A stretch of DNA of 64,000 nt, from positions 1-64,000 of the forward strand of contig SADC01000844.1 in the NCBI GenBank assembly GCA_004194705.1, read 5' to 3'. The position numbers and the translations under genes were made by a program. The notes under the pieces were generated by a model, which was not told the DNA's origin, searched no databases, and was given only the letters and a program-made list of their open reading frames with translations. This DNA comes from Ditylenchus dipsaci (taxonomy: Eukaryota > Nematoda > Chromadorea > Rhabditida > Anguinidae). Shown here in pieces: positions 1-10,887 of this stretch (its first letter is position 1; each line of letters begins with the position of its first letter).

Positions 1-383
1 GCATTTACTAGAATCGAGTGTGGGTATGTAATATGACCGGAGAGCCTTTTTTATTTGATTGTTTCAAAGTGCGAGCTAATACCGGTTTCGAAGGTTTCCG
101 CGAGATTAAATCACAGCACCACTTCAGTATGAGAAAAATGAACGGGAATAAGTGAATAAGAAACGGTCAGTTAACTACCAAAAATCAAAACATCTCGAGT
201 CCGAACTCCAGGACATAAACTCAATTCTGATTTCTAAAAGTTTTTTAAAAACTACCAGAACAATTTTGAAAAACTTGAAGGACAAAAAATCTTGTTTGCG
301 CAAAAATTAGCAGATAAAATTGATTGCAGGGCTTTATTTTAAGAAATTTTATTACTCATTCGAAATTTTTTCTGAATATTTAT

Positions 384-886
384 TTAAGCTACAGTAGGCA
401 CTGGAGCAGTAGGCAGACTAACAGGAACTGGAGGCAGAGAAGCTCCACTGGCAAGTAGTGCAGCCTGGACTTGTTGAAGTGCTTGGAGTAGCTCGGCCAA
501 ACCTAAGCTTTAACTGTAAATAGTTAACTATAGATTCAAACCATAAGCTGGAGATGGAGCAGACACATTGGGTGCAACTGAAGAAGAAGCTCCAGCAGCA
601 ATAGCTTTTTCGATCTCAGAAATCAGGAGTTGGATCACTTCCACCGGACTCAAAGAAGGCGACACAGATGGCACAGACACATTGGGCAACGAAGGCACGG
701 ATGGAACATTGGGCAACACAGATGGTACATTGGGCAAGGAAGGCACAGATGGTACGTTAGGCAATCCAGTAGCTAATGTAGCTGGAGTGGCTGGTGTAGC
801 AGGGGTGGCTGGAGTAGCCGGCAAAGCTGGCAAAGCGAGCACATAGCGACCAAGACAAGACAGGAGACGACTACTTTGCAGAACAT
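384..886 (-). pseudogene. LPNVPS-family secreted protein gene, frameshifted copy A1
   Basis: Minus-strand member of the family described in full at 15157-15661. ATG at 886 starts the signal peptide MFCKVVV..., a TATAAAA box sits at 947-953 (61 nt upstream), and the last exon ends with TAA at 384. The 39-40 nt intron lies at 503-541. Near 833 one C is missing compared with the sister copies (GCGAGC instead of GCCGAGC), which breaks the frame just after the signal peptide. The rest of the coding sequence is otherwise preserved. This is either a fresh pseudogene or an assembly indel, since several sister copies carry different one-base deletions. Head-to-head partner at 1287-1790. Confidence 0.75.
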
Positions 887-1286
887 TGTTGTTAGTGGTA
901 GTGAAGTCAAAGACTTGAGTGTGATTACAGGTAGAACCGTGGGTGGTTTTATAGAGGCCAATTTGGTGATGTTGATCTTTTGTTTGTAAAGCAATAACAG
1001 ATATTTGGAGTTTGAATTCTCATTTTAAAAAATCACCGTTTTTTTTGTAATCATCAAAATTAATCCTTGAACAAATTTATTATTCAGTAAATCTAGACCA
1101 GGTCTGCATTGTTGCCGTGCACACCATGTGAATTTTGTATGAATTGCTTTGTCTGAGATGTGTTGTTCGCAATGCAAATTTATTTATGGATTTAAATTTT
1201 TATCAACGCCAAAATTTTCCTTATAAAACACCCCCGTCCTACCTGAAATCACTCTCAAGTCTTTGACTTCACTACCACTAACAACA
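887..1286. promoter_or_regulatory. Bidirectional promoter between A1 and A2
   Basis: This 400-bp stretch separates two start codons that point apart. Mirrored TATAAAA boxes lie at 947-953 (minus) and 1222-1228 (plus), each about 60 nt from its ATG and each followed by a CCACCC-like block and a near-identical 5' leader ending in ACTAACAACA. The same arrangement recurs at 7451-7844 and 14755-15156. Shared core elements and short leaders suggest strong, coordinated transcription of both partners. Confidence 0.65.
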
Positions 1287-1790
1287 ATGTTCTGCAAAGT
1301 AGTCGTCTTTTGCCTTGTCTTGGTCGCTATGTGCTCGGCTTTGCCAGCTTTGCCGGCTACTCCAGCCACCCCTGCTACACCAGCCACTCCAGCTACATTA
1401 GCTACTGGATTGCCTAACGTACCATCTGTGCCTTCCTTGCCCAATGTACCATCTGTGTTGCCCAATGTTCCATCCGTGCCTTCGTTGCCCAATGTGTCTG
1501 TGCCATCTGTGTCGCCTTCTTTGAGTCCGGTGGAAGTGATCCAACTCCTGATTTCTGAGATCGAAAAAGCTATTGCTGCTGGAGCTTCTTCTTCAGTTGC
1601 ACCCATGTGTCTGCTCCATCTCCAGCTTATGGTTTGAATCTATAGTTAACTATTTACAGTTAAAGCTTTAGGTTTGGCCGAGCTACTCCAAGCACTCCAA
1701 CAAGTCCAGGCTGCACTACTTGCCAGTGGAGCTTCTCTGCCTCCAGTTCCTGTTAGTCTGCCTACTGCTCCAGTGCCTACTGTAGCTTAA
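1287..1790 (+). pseudogene. LPNVPS-family secreted protein gene, frameshifted copy A2
   Basis: Plus-strand member of the family (see 15157-15661). ATG at 1287 gives the signal peptide, the TPA repeats and the LPNVPS repeats intact. At about 1603 an A is missing (CCCATGTG against CCCAATGTG in the sisters), so the reading frame leaves the conserved C-terminus and stops at 1637. The conserved second exon is still present, ending in TAA at 1790 and followed by AATAAA. The last-intron sequence (about 1635-1673) is unchanged. The damage is one base, so the copy may be functional if the base is an assembly error. Confidence 0.75.
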
Positions 1791-1876
1791 ATAAATATTC
1801 AGAAAAATTTCGAATGAGTAATAAACTAAACATTTCTTGAAATAAAGCACTGCAATCAACTTGACTATCTTTTAAT

Positions 1877-3945
1877 GGTATAGCAACGACTCGGTACAAC
1901 AAATGACTCGGTACACCGACTCGGTACAAGTATGACTCGGTACAACGACTCGGTACAGCGTACGCTTGGGTACACGAGTCGGTACAACCTACGACTCGGT
2001 ACAACGAGTCGGTACAATTTTTACAAATTTTTATACAAAATTAATTTTTTGTACCAAATTTACTCTTTCTTGTACTATATCGACTAAACTCACCCTCGAA
2101 AATTTGCACCACTCGTTTCTGGATATGGATTGAATGGAACGAAACAGTTGTCTAAACAGTTACTTGCCTGGACATCTATTCACATGAGGTCTCCAGATAT
2201 ATCCATCCACCTAAGGCGGTACCCCTGGGGACCGGCCTCAGCGTGCCGGATAAACGAGGTGCCAGATAACTGGAGTGCGGATAACCGAGGTTTGACTGCA
2301 TTATTATACTACCTGGTTATGGTTCTTGTCGGTTATCCGGACTACCTTGGTTTTATGCATCGAAAAGTCTCAGAAAGTAGTCCGAGGTAGTCCAAGGTAG
2401 TTCGGATAACCGACAAGAACCCTAATACCTTAGTAGCAGCACTAGGTGCCTAGGTACACTCCAGTACCACCTGGATACCCTACAGGATACGGAACTACTC
2501 CAAAACTATGGGTTTTACGACTCGGTAGGGTTTGTACGACAAATTACAATATTATTTTAGTATTATCAAGCCGTGTTCCGGAAACAATTTTGCATAGGGT
2601 AAAATTATGAAATTTTGTAAAATTTTTATACTTTTAGCTAAATCCAATTATCCGGATTCTGGATGCGGATACCCATTTAAGGGAGGTATCAGATAGTTTT
2701 GGTCTTATAAATTAGTTTGTGATTTTGTGGATTTTTAATTAGGTGTTTTAGTGGAGTTTCACCTCATATTTGGTGTAATTTTTTCGAAAATTATTTTCAA
2801 TCAGGGTGTTTGACCACTCAATTGATAGATAAATAACTCAGCTACAAAACGGTGTAAAAACATCTGAGATAGGAAATAAATATGTGAAATTTTTTTATGT
2901 GAAGTGAAGTAGCAGTCGATGTCAAAAGTAGCCGTAGAAGCCCAAGAAAAAAATGATGTTAACTAACACTAGGATTTGAACCTGTAACCTCAAGATTATA
3001 TACGTTATGGAAAGTGAAGTTACCGCGGGTGATTTTCTGGAGGGTAAATTCACCGCCGGGTGAATTTGGTGCAGAAAGAATTTACCGGAGGATAATTACT
3101 GCTGCCTGTCTGTATAACAGCTTTAAGATAAGAACTGAGAATTAAACGTCTCGGAGGACGAAACAGCTGAAACTGGTCTCCAGCGGGGAAGGATCTACAA
3201 AACGAACTCTAGGTACAAGGAATCTCGATATAGCGGACCATAAACCCGGTCTCCAGGCAAAAACGAGAAAGGTGTCCTAATAAGGATGTTTCAAATATAC
3301 TAAAAAAACTATCCAAGTATCCTAATAGGATCCTAATACGATATACAGTCAACTCCCTCCATAATGTACACCCGCCACAGTGCACACCCCCGCCATAGTG
3401 CACACCCGGTACCGATGTGTTTTGGCCACCATACAGTCAATTCCTTCAATAGTGACCCCCCGCCATAGCGCACCCCTCGCCATAGTGCACACCTGGCGCC
3501 GGTCCCTTGGTGTGCACTATGGAGGGAGTTGACTGTACATCCTAAGTGGGATATACGCAGAGCTTCCAACTCAAATTTAGAAAATCAAACAAATGTGTGC
3601 AAGAAATCAGATTTGGGACTAAAATCAGATTTGTAAGAACTCCTCGTGCCTAAAAATCAATTTTTTTCTGATTAATCAACCTAAATGGCAGCCCTAGATA
3701 TATATCCTAGATAAGTTAACGAGATCATGATCCAGAAAAATTAGATACTAAAAGAAGAAAATTTGGTACAAAAAATTAAATTTGGTATAAAAATTTGTAA
3801 AAATTGTACCGACTCGTTGTACCGAGTCGTAGGTTGTACCGACTCGTTGTACCCAAGCGTACGCTGTACCGAGTCGTTGTACCGAGTCATACTTGTACCG
3901 AGTCGGTGTACCGAGTCATTTGTTGTACCGAGTCGTAAGTCGTTC
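1877..3945. mobile_element. MULE-like non-autonomous element with GACTCGGTAC arrays (copy 1)
   Basis: A 2069-bp insertion flanked by the 9-bp direct repeat TCTTTTAAT (1868-1876 and 3946-3954). The empty-site sequence CTTTTAATACATAATG survives at about 6856-6876, next to sister gene A3, which supports insertion. Both ends carry inverted arrays of about ten variants of GACTCGGTACAACGAGTC. No transposase is visible inside. It contains a B-box-like GGTTCAAATCC on the minus strand near 2975, other inverted blocks at 2280-2420, and a pogo-like MITE at about 3350-3537. A 9-bp duplication with long complex termini is typical of Mutator-like elements; the family call is inference. Confidence 0.65.
3351..3536. 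mobile_element. pogo-like MITE (GTGCACAC subfamily)
   Basis: Starts CAGTCAACTCCCTCCATA and ends with the inverse TATGGAGGGAGTTGACTG, flanked by TA. Its interior is a ladder of CCATAGTGCACACCC units in both orientations, with one internal CAGTCAATTCC start. Tigger/pogo-type elements have TA target duplications and CAGT termini. The element is nested in the larger 1877-3945 element and is repeated in copy 2 near 17226-17418 and, shorter, at 28577-28679. Confidence 0.6.
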
Positions 3946-4026
3946 TCTTTTAATACATAATGTTGATTGGCGAGAATTCGAAATCAGCTGAATTTTTTAA
4001 AATTATAGCTGATATTTTATGGAAAT

Positions 4027-4903
4027 TCTATATTAAACTCCCATGAGGGATTATTTTTCAACCCCTAAAAATCAGAAAAGTTTGAGGTCGATTTCGAGTT
4101 TTTGGGTACTTAACCGAAATCTTAAAAATGGAATCAGGAGTGCTCGTGCTGATCAAGAAAGCGCAAAAACAGATTTGCAAAATGCTTGCTCTGGGCTGAG
4201 ATATAAGGTCCATATGATGGGGGATTTTTAGAGAGTGGGGATTAAAAGAGAATGCACGGTATTTTTCATTCATAGCCGATTCATTTAATAATCACTCAAC
4301 ACAGTAATTTCGGAATGTTACAACAGTTGACATGAGGGTTTTAGAACCTGCTGAGCACGAATATCACAAAATCAGACCTCTTAACTAGAGGGAAATGCAA
4401 TCAAAAAGCCCAATTTTTGTAACGAATAATCAAGACCAGTTATGGTTTTTCTTCAGGCTGGTAAGCAGTAAACCAATATGGTGTGGACTTTTTTTTATGT
4501 TCATAAGAAATGTTCTGGTGGTTTATGGTGTGTTCTGATAATAGCCCCGCCTGATTCAAAATCGTGTTCTTGGTATTGTGTTTTAGACCGACTTTTTCAA
4601 AACTTGTCATAGCCAAGCATTTTGTAGCTCATATCACTGCCTACAAAATGGGTGGTACCATACTTTTTCTTTTAATCCCCCACTCTCTAATAATCCCCAC
4701 CATATGGACCTTATATCTCAGCCTAGAGCGGACATTTTGCAAATCTGTTTTTTTGCGTTTTCTAGATCAGCACGAGCACTCCTGATTCCACTTTTCAGGT
4801 TTTGGTTGAGTACCCAAGAATCTCGAAATCGACCTGAAACTTTTCTGATTTTTAAGGGTTGAAAATAATCCCTCATGGAGGTTAATATACAATATACGGT
4901 AAC
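4027..4903. repeat. Two inverted CCGTATTTTCTCTAATAATCCCC-type MITE arms
   Basis: The blocks 4027-4262 and 4657-4903 are inverted copies of one another. Both hold the same internal landmarks: a CCCTCATGG-rich end, a GATTTCGAGATTC block, GCTCGTGCTGATC, and GATATAAGGTCCATATG. Outer ends run into ACGGTA/TACCGT. The 390-bp centre is AT-rich with no open frame of interest. Related complete elements lie at 11659-11847, 33960-34481 and 52507-52721. Confidence 0.55.
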
Positions 4904-5472
4904 TTGCATGAAAGCAGTCGTCAAAAAGTGGGTCAAAAAGGCAATGCCACAGACACGATTTTGAACGAGGATGGCCAATATTAGAGCTGAGAAAACGCTT
5001 TTTAAATAAAAAATTTACGGTCAAATTTCGAGTTCCCTTGAAAACAGAAAAGATTCAGATAAAAAAAATTTCGAATTTTTTTTTAAGTTTAAGTCTTTTT
5101 GTTTCGCTTGAATTCGAAATTCAACAATGACTTTTTTGTTCAAAGAGCAGTTTCTTTAGTAAATCGCCCATGCTGAACACGTATCCGGTGTCATTATTTC
5201 AAATTTGCAAGTCTTTTACGTCAAACTATTTTGTATCACATTTTTGGGCTCATTTCAATTTTTGCTAGACAGTCCAAAAGCTTATTTTATATGACATCAA
5301 AGCAGGGCTCTCAACTCAAAATTTTAAAAATACCGTATAAGCTCGATTAATCCCCCAACCTCTAATAATCCCCCTCCCCCTCATTTTTGACTAAGACTTC
5401 GGAGTTAAGGCCATTTTAGATTTACAAATTTAAAAAAATGAGATTTGGAGACCCAAAATAAGTACAAATCGA

Positions 5473-5710
5473 TGCTAGTAGCGAATAACCCCCCCCCCCC
5501 CAACGATTTTCACTTTTTTTACTTTAGTAAAAATTACCTAAATTTATGTCCCAGACCCGGAAAATGTGCGCAAACTCTTCATTAGTCACAACTTCCGTAC
5601 GCTGGCCTACCCCAAGCCTAAGGGCTAAGCCTAAACTTGTTGTTTGCAATGGTAGTTACAGCAATTTTTAAAGGTCGGATGCTTGCGGGGAGGGGGTATT
5701 CGCTACTAGC
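5473..5710. mobile_element. C-tract MITE (GCTAGTAGCGAATA ends)
   Basis: Begins GCTAGTAGCGAATA followed by about 12 C and ends with a G run followed by TATTCGCTACTAGC. Between them are an AT-rich block and a TTAGG-rich patch (CCTAAGCCTAAGGGCTAAGCC). No coding capacity. Members with the same plan lie at 9739-9950 and, much longer, at about 47932-48576, with a lone end near 36295. Confidence 0.55.
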
Positions 5711-5901
5711 GCCTACAAATCTTATAACAGAGTAAAATTTAGTGCCCTCCTTCAAAGCACTGTTAAGGTCCTATTTTTGATGCTAGTTTTAATCTAGAGT
5801 CAATTTTGTGAGCACAAGCGTCTGTGCGAAAATTTCCTATATTTTTTGTAAAATTTTAATCATTTAAAATGATAATATTTGTTTCTTTTGAACTTTTAGG
5901 G

Positions 5902-6537
5902 TGTCCAGTAAAAAACTGGGACGCAAAAACTGGGACGGTAAAAAATGGGATGAAAATTTAAATTGCTTTTGTTTGGTTCTTTCTTTTGTTCAAATTTTTA
6001 TTGGCTTCTGTTTTTGTTTTCGTTTGGCAGTCTCGTTATTTCGATCCTTCATTTTTGCAGATACGCTTGTAATGGAATTTCTGTCGAACAAAGGCGGAGG
6101 AATGGTTCAATGTTGAGAGCTTCTGATGCACAAGAGCAAGAAGAGCGCCGATGGATCCTAGAAATTCTTGCAATGAAATCGGTGATGTGAAGTCTCTCCT
6201 GCGCAGCTTCAACGCCCTCTCATTATTGCCTGCTAGCGAAGTTTTTCTGCGATTTGACGAATTGGTGGCAGAAATGAAGATCAAGATTAAAGGGCAAATC
6301 ATTCCGGCCCAGAAAGCCGAACCTCTGCGAGGTAATTGGCAACTGAACATTTGGGGATTCTTCCCTTTATTTGCAGATGAAAAATGAAGCTAGAAAATGT
6401 TTAAATCGTCTACATAAATCGATTTCCTCGTTGCTATTCCGTTATGGCTATTCTATCATGGTTATCCCAGTTTTTGTCATCCCAATTTTTAACGTCCCAG
6501 TTTTTGACATCCCAGTTTTAACGTCCAAGTTTTTACG
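5902..6537. mobile_element. Inverted-repeat element carrying a transposase-like remnant
   Basis: The left side is built from AAAACTGGGACG units and the right side from their inverse, CGTCCCAGTTTTT units, about 100 nt each. The interior holds exon-like blocks at 6061-6331 (acceptor TTTTTGCAG, donor GAG|GTAATT) and from 6377 (acceptor TTTGCAG). The second half of the first block reads LLRSFNALSLLPASEVFLRF, which loosely recalls the leucine-rich segment after the catalytic core of MULE transposases. Frames change inside the block, so it is not functional as read. The copy at about 19790-20430 is the same. Confidence 0.45.
6061..6390 (+). pseudogene. Transposase-derived fragment, copy 1
   Basis: Two short reading frames overlap here (to 6190, and 6151-6387). 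One ends QEQEERRWILEILAM and the other reads DVKSLLRSFNALSLLP. Splice-like borders surround the block. I do not recognise it with certainty. The context (between inverted AAAACTGGGACG arrays) and the leucine-rich segment suggest a decayed MULE-type or related transposase. The same fragment is at about 19951-20280. Confidence 0.35.
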
Positions 6538-6947
6538 CTTCTCCTTTTTAGGTGTGACCCATTGGACTCTCGTCAATGTGGTTGAGCCAATAAGTGTCTC
6601 TGTTTTTTTTATTGAACCGTGTTTTTTATTGAACCCGTAATAACTCTACTTGGCGATCAATTTATGATAAGATCATCAGTTGATATAGTTTTAGTAAATC
6701 ACCCCGAACACAATAATTTTGAGTAACTATTGAACCAGGCAACTATCAATAAAAAATAAAAGTGATTTTCGAGTGCTGATGTCTTGCTGATTTCCATAAA
6801 ATATTAGCTATAATTTAAAAAATTTAGCTGATTTTGAATTCTTGCCAATCGACATTATGTATTAAAAGATAGTCAAGATGATTGCAGTGCTTTATTTCAA
6901 GAAATGTTTAGTTTATTACTCATTCGAAATTTTTTCTGAATATTTAT

Positions 6948-7450
6948 TTAAGCTACAGTAGGCACTGGAGCAGTAGGCAGACTAACAGGAACTGGAGGCA
7001 GAGAAGCTCCACTGGCAAGTAGTGCAGCCTGGACTTGTTGGAGTGCTTGGAGTAGCTCGGCCAAACCTAAAGCTTTAACTGTAAATAGTTAACTATAGAT
7101 TCAAACCATAAGCTGGAGATGGAGCAGACACATTGGGTGCAACTGAAGAAGAAGCTCCAGCAGCAATAGCTTTTTCGATCTCAGAAATCAGGAGTTGGAT
7201 CACTTCCACCGGACTCAAAGAAGGCGACACAGATGCACAGACACATTGGGCAACGAAGGCACGGATGGAACATTGGGCAACACAGATGGTACATTGGGCA
7301 AGGAAGGCACAGATGGTACGTTAGGCAATCCAGTAGCTAATGTAGCTGGAGTGGCTGGTGTAGCAGGGGTGGCTGGAGTAGCCGGCAAAGCTGGCAAAGC
7401 CGAGCACATAGCGACCAAGACAAGCAAAAGACGACTACTTTGCAGAACAT
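6948..7450 (-). pseudogene. LPNVPS-family secreted protein gene, frameshifted copy A3
   Basis: Minus-strand family member (reference at 15157-15661) with ATG at 7450, a TATA box at 7510-7516, the last intron around 7068-7106 and the stop at 6948. Two single-base deletions break it: one G lost near 7424 (CAAGCAAAAG for CAAGGCAAAAG, in the signal peptide) and one G near 7234 (GATGCACAG for GATGGCACAG). Its promoter and 3' flank match A2, so A3 is the inverted counterpart of A2 in the palindromic unit. Confidence 0.75.
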
Positions 7451-7844
7451 TGTTGTTAGTGGTAGTGAAGTCAAAGACTTGAGAGTGATTTCAGGTAGGA
7501 CGGGGGTGGTTTTATAAGGAAAATTTTGGCGTTGATAAAAATTTAAATCCATAAATAAATTTGCATTTGCGAACAACACATCTCAGACAAGCAATTCATT
7601 CAAAATCACATGTGTGCACGGCAACAATGCAGACCTGGTCTAGATTTACTGAATAATAAATTTGTTCAAGGATTAATTTTGATGATTACAAAAAAAACGG
7701 TGATTTTTTAAAATGAGAATTCAAACTCCAAATATGTTATTGCTTTACAAACAAAAGATCAACATCACCAAATTGCCTCTATAAAACCACCCACGGTTCT
7801 ACCTGTAATCACACTCAAGTCTTGCTTCACTACCACTAACAACA
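7451..7844. promoter_or_regulatory. Bidirectional promoter between A3 and A4
   Basis: Inverted counterpart of 887-1286, with TATAAAA boxes at 7510-7516 (minus) and 7780-7786 (plus). The orientation is flipped relative to the first pair: the A2-type core serves A3 and the A1-type core serves A4. Confidence 0.65.
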
Positions 7845-8348
7845 ATGTTCTGCAAAGTAGTCGTCTCCTGTCTTGTCTTGGTCGCTATGTGCTCGGCTTT
7901 GCCAGCTTTGCCGGCTACTCCAGCCACCCCTGCTACACCAGCCACTCAGCTACATTAGCTGGTAGATTGCCTAACGTACCATCTGTGCCTTCCTTGCCCA
8001 ATGTACCATCTGTGTTGCCCAATGTTCCATCCATGCCTTCGTTGCCCAATGTGTCTGTGCCATCTGTGTCGCCTTCTTTGAGTCCGGTGGAAGTGATCCA
8101 ACTCCTGATTTCTGAGATCGAAAAAGCTATTGCTGCTGGAGCTTCTTCTTCAGTTGCACCCAATGTGTCTGCTCCATCTCCAGCTTATGGTTTGAATCTA
8201 TAGTTAACTATTTACAGTTAAAGCTTTAGGTTTGGCCGAGCTACTCCAAGCACTCCAACAAGTCCAGGCTGCACTACTTGCCAGTGGAGCTTCTCTGCCT
8301 CCAGTTCCTGTTAGTCTGCCTACTGCTCCAGTGCCTACTGTAGCTTAA
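7845..8348 (+). pseudogene. LPNVPS-family secreted protein gene, frameshifted copy A4
   Basis: Plus-strand family member with ATG at 7845 and TAA at 8348. One C is missing near 7948 (CACTCAGCT for CACTCCAGCT), which breaks the frame in the TPA repeat, and a small substitution changes GCTACTGG to GCTGGTAG. Downstream the LPNVPS repeats, both helix segments and the 40-nt intron (about 8190-8229) are intact. The promoter and 3' flank match A1. Confidence 0.75.
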
Positions 8349-8639
8349 ATTAATCTCAGAAAAAATTTGAATGAGTAATAAAAATTTTAAAATAAAGCCC
8401 TGCAATCAATTTTATCTGCTAATTTTTGCGCAAACAACATTTTTTGTCCTTCGAGTTTTTTCAAAATTGTTCTGGTAGTTTTTAAATAACTTTTAGAAAT
8501 CAGAATTGAGTTTATGTCCTAGAGTTCGGACTCGAGATGTTTTGATTTTGGTAGTTAACTGATCGTTTCTTTAAGCCGGTATTAAATCAGTGCTTTGAAG
8601 CTATTAAATTAAAAAGCTCTCAATTTAGTATGTTCCGAA

Positions 8640-10230
8640 ATATGAAGACAAACGCAAAAAGTTGGAGTTTGGGGCCAAGATTCGGATACTTTAATGTCCC
8701 AACTTACAGTTTTTTTTGTTTTTCAACAGGAAAGGCGAAATTTACTAAACTATGCATCTTGTGCAGAATTTCACGCTAAACACGATGGTGCAAAAAAATT
8801 CGGAAAGAGGGCACATTGGAACAGGTGAAACAGCTTCTAAAAAAGGTGATTTTCACCTATAAGCAGCTTAGTACTTTCCTCCGTTAAATCGTAAAAAATT
8901 ATTTCTATCGAGTATTTGTTCAATTTTAATTTTCATTTTTTGAAAATTTTGATACCAACGCGTAGCTTTTGATCTCAGATTTTTAAGAAGCTTTAAACTG
9001 ACTTTCTGAGATATTCAAATGTTGAAGAAGGGCCGTTGAAGAAAGGAAATAGGCACAGATTTTTGAACAAATGTGGTTAATACATATACTTTTTCTGCAA
9101 CATTTAAATATCTTAGTAAGTCAGTTGATGGCTTGTTAGAAAGCTGAGATTCAGGGCTACACGCTGGTATAAAGACTTTGAAAATTTTTGAATTTAATTG
9201 TTTGAGCTAAAAAGACATTTTTACGAGTCAGCGGGATAAATGAATAATTTGGCAGAATAAAACAATTTGAGTCTTCCAAACCACATGGAATTTGAGCAAA
9301 TTATGGATTGTGCTCGCTTAAATTGATGCACTACCTAGCCGTATAACATCTAAAAATTTATGGCGTGATCAGGATTATCTATTGTGCATAAACTTGTCTT
9401 TCAGCGATCTCAATTTCACAGAGAATTTTTCATCATCCTTGACAAAGACAATTTCAGAAATGCGCAATTGGACACTAAAATGGTCATAACTTTGGTTAGA
9501 GATGGGATTCAGCTAAATTATTATATCAAAAGAAAGACCAGCATATAACGGTTATTTTGGTTCTGAATACACCAATAGCTGGTTAGAAAATTTTAACAAA
9601 TTAGCAAAGGAATATCTAAGTGTAACCAAAACTTTTTTTAGATTTGTATTCGCTAGAAAAAACCATTAGTTCTGACAGCGGATTTATGTTCAGCGTGGTC
9701 AATTTGCTTAGGAAACTGCTTTTAAAATAAGAAAATTAGGCGCTACTGTAATATACTCCCCCCCCCCCAAAAAAACCCTCCTGTAATATACCCCCCCCCC
9801 CAATAATTTTTAGGCTTAGGAATTAGGCTTAGCCCTTAGGCCTTAGGCATTAGGCTCGGACAACACGTATAATTTCACCACTTTCGAAAAAAACGTATGG
9901 TTTTTTGGGGTACCTGAAAATTATGGGGGGGGGTATATGACAGTAGCGTCGAAATTACTATCAAATTTTGAATTCCCGCAAGACAAAAAGATAGGATTTT
10001 CAAATTTGGATATTTATTGTCTTGAGCGGACTTCAAAATTTAAAAGTGATTTTCTAATTTTGAGAGTTTCATAAGCAAATCCACCTTGCTAAACACGAAT
10101 CTGAAACTTTTTTCACTATCCTGTTCAGCGTAAAATTCTGCACAAGATGCATAGTTTGTACGTTCCGCCTTTGCCGTGTTAATCTGATTATTATACCTTT
10201 CTGTTTACTTTTTCAATCCATCCCTAATAA
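8640..10230. repeat. Inverted-repeat element with gene-like arms (copy 1)
   Basis: The blocks about 8725-8830 and 10095-10185 are inverted copies sharing AACTATGCATCTTGTGCAGA. Read outward, each gives an NYASCAEF peptide, bordered on the left by an acceptor-like TTTTTCAACAG and a donor-like CAG|GTGAAA. The 1.2 kb between them is AT-rich with no convincing exon, apart from a C-tract MITE at 9739-9950 and TTAGG-like degenerate repeats at 9810-9860. It is likely a decayed transposon; the family is unknown. Confidence 0.4.
9739..9950. mobile_element. C-tract MITE (GGCGCTACTG ends)
   Basis: Starts GGCGCTACTGTAATATAC followed by C runs, and ends G run, TATATGACAGTAGCG. A TAGGCTTAGGAATTAGGC patch lies inside. 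Same design as 5473-5710 but with a different end sequence (CTACTG instead of CTAGTAG). Confidence 0.5.
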
Positions 10231-10669
10231 TCATCGCTATGATTATCTATTATCGGATGGTATCGTTAATCGCAAGAACAGTTCAAACTTTTCATTATGA
10301 ATTTTTTTTTATTTCTTACAAATGTGAAAATCAATTCGCAATAGCTCTGATAACGGGTGCTTCAGCAATAATTTTTTCATTGTAAAACTATTCCAGATAT
10401 TGTTTTGTAGCCCTTTCCTCCATCTTTCAAATCGTATATAATTTTTTTTGGATATTTCAGAATGGGCATAGTTTGATCAGTATAGTTTTTAATCAGCCTT
10501 CTAGTTAGCACGGCATCTATAACAGATCGTCGCTTCTTAAATGTCTAAATATACTCAGGATAGAACTCGTTAGTCTTTTCCGAATTGTCTGCCGATGGTG
10601 CAGGATTCCCTTCGCTTAGTTTCGATCCTCCCTCCACTTTGCCAGTGACGACTTCTTCAGCTGGTCTAT

Positions 10670-10887
10670 TGGCATCACAAGTGCGTAAGACTTCTCAAAA
10701 GTGCTATTCTGGTGGTGAGGAAGAGTGATCTTCAACTCACCTATCGAAGTTGTGCCTACTCCAGCTTCCTTTCTTGCTGCTACGGTGGTCTGGTCTTGGG
10801 TCAAGATGGATGAAACAGAATCTCCAGTTTCAAATAATAGTATCCGTATTCTGTTCTGTTGGCTGGTCCAGTATCTTCCTTGTCCAT
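10670..10887 (-). pseudogene. Unrecognised two-exon gene fragment, copy 1
   Basis: Counterpart of the better-preserved 24011-24272 gene. ATG would be at 10887. A missing C in the ATACGGATAC stretch, two missing bases near 10690-10697, and loss of the T in the second donor (GGAGGGAGG for GGAGGTGAGG) disable it. No function assigned. Confidence 0.45.

Noticed and set aside
568..846. Open frames antisense to the LPNVPS genes (GTDGTLGN repeats, also in every other copy)
   Set aside because: They mirror the repeat on the opposite strand, lack a signal peptide, promoter and splice logic, and vary in extent with each indel. The sense frame has a signal peptide and TATA box.
1880..2030. CRISPR-like array of GACTCGGTACAAC repeats
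   Set aside because: Units are short, in both orientations, unevenly spaced without unique spacers, and form the termini of a transposon in a eukaryotic genome.
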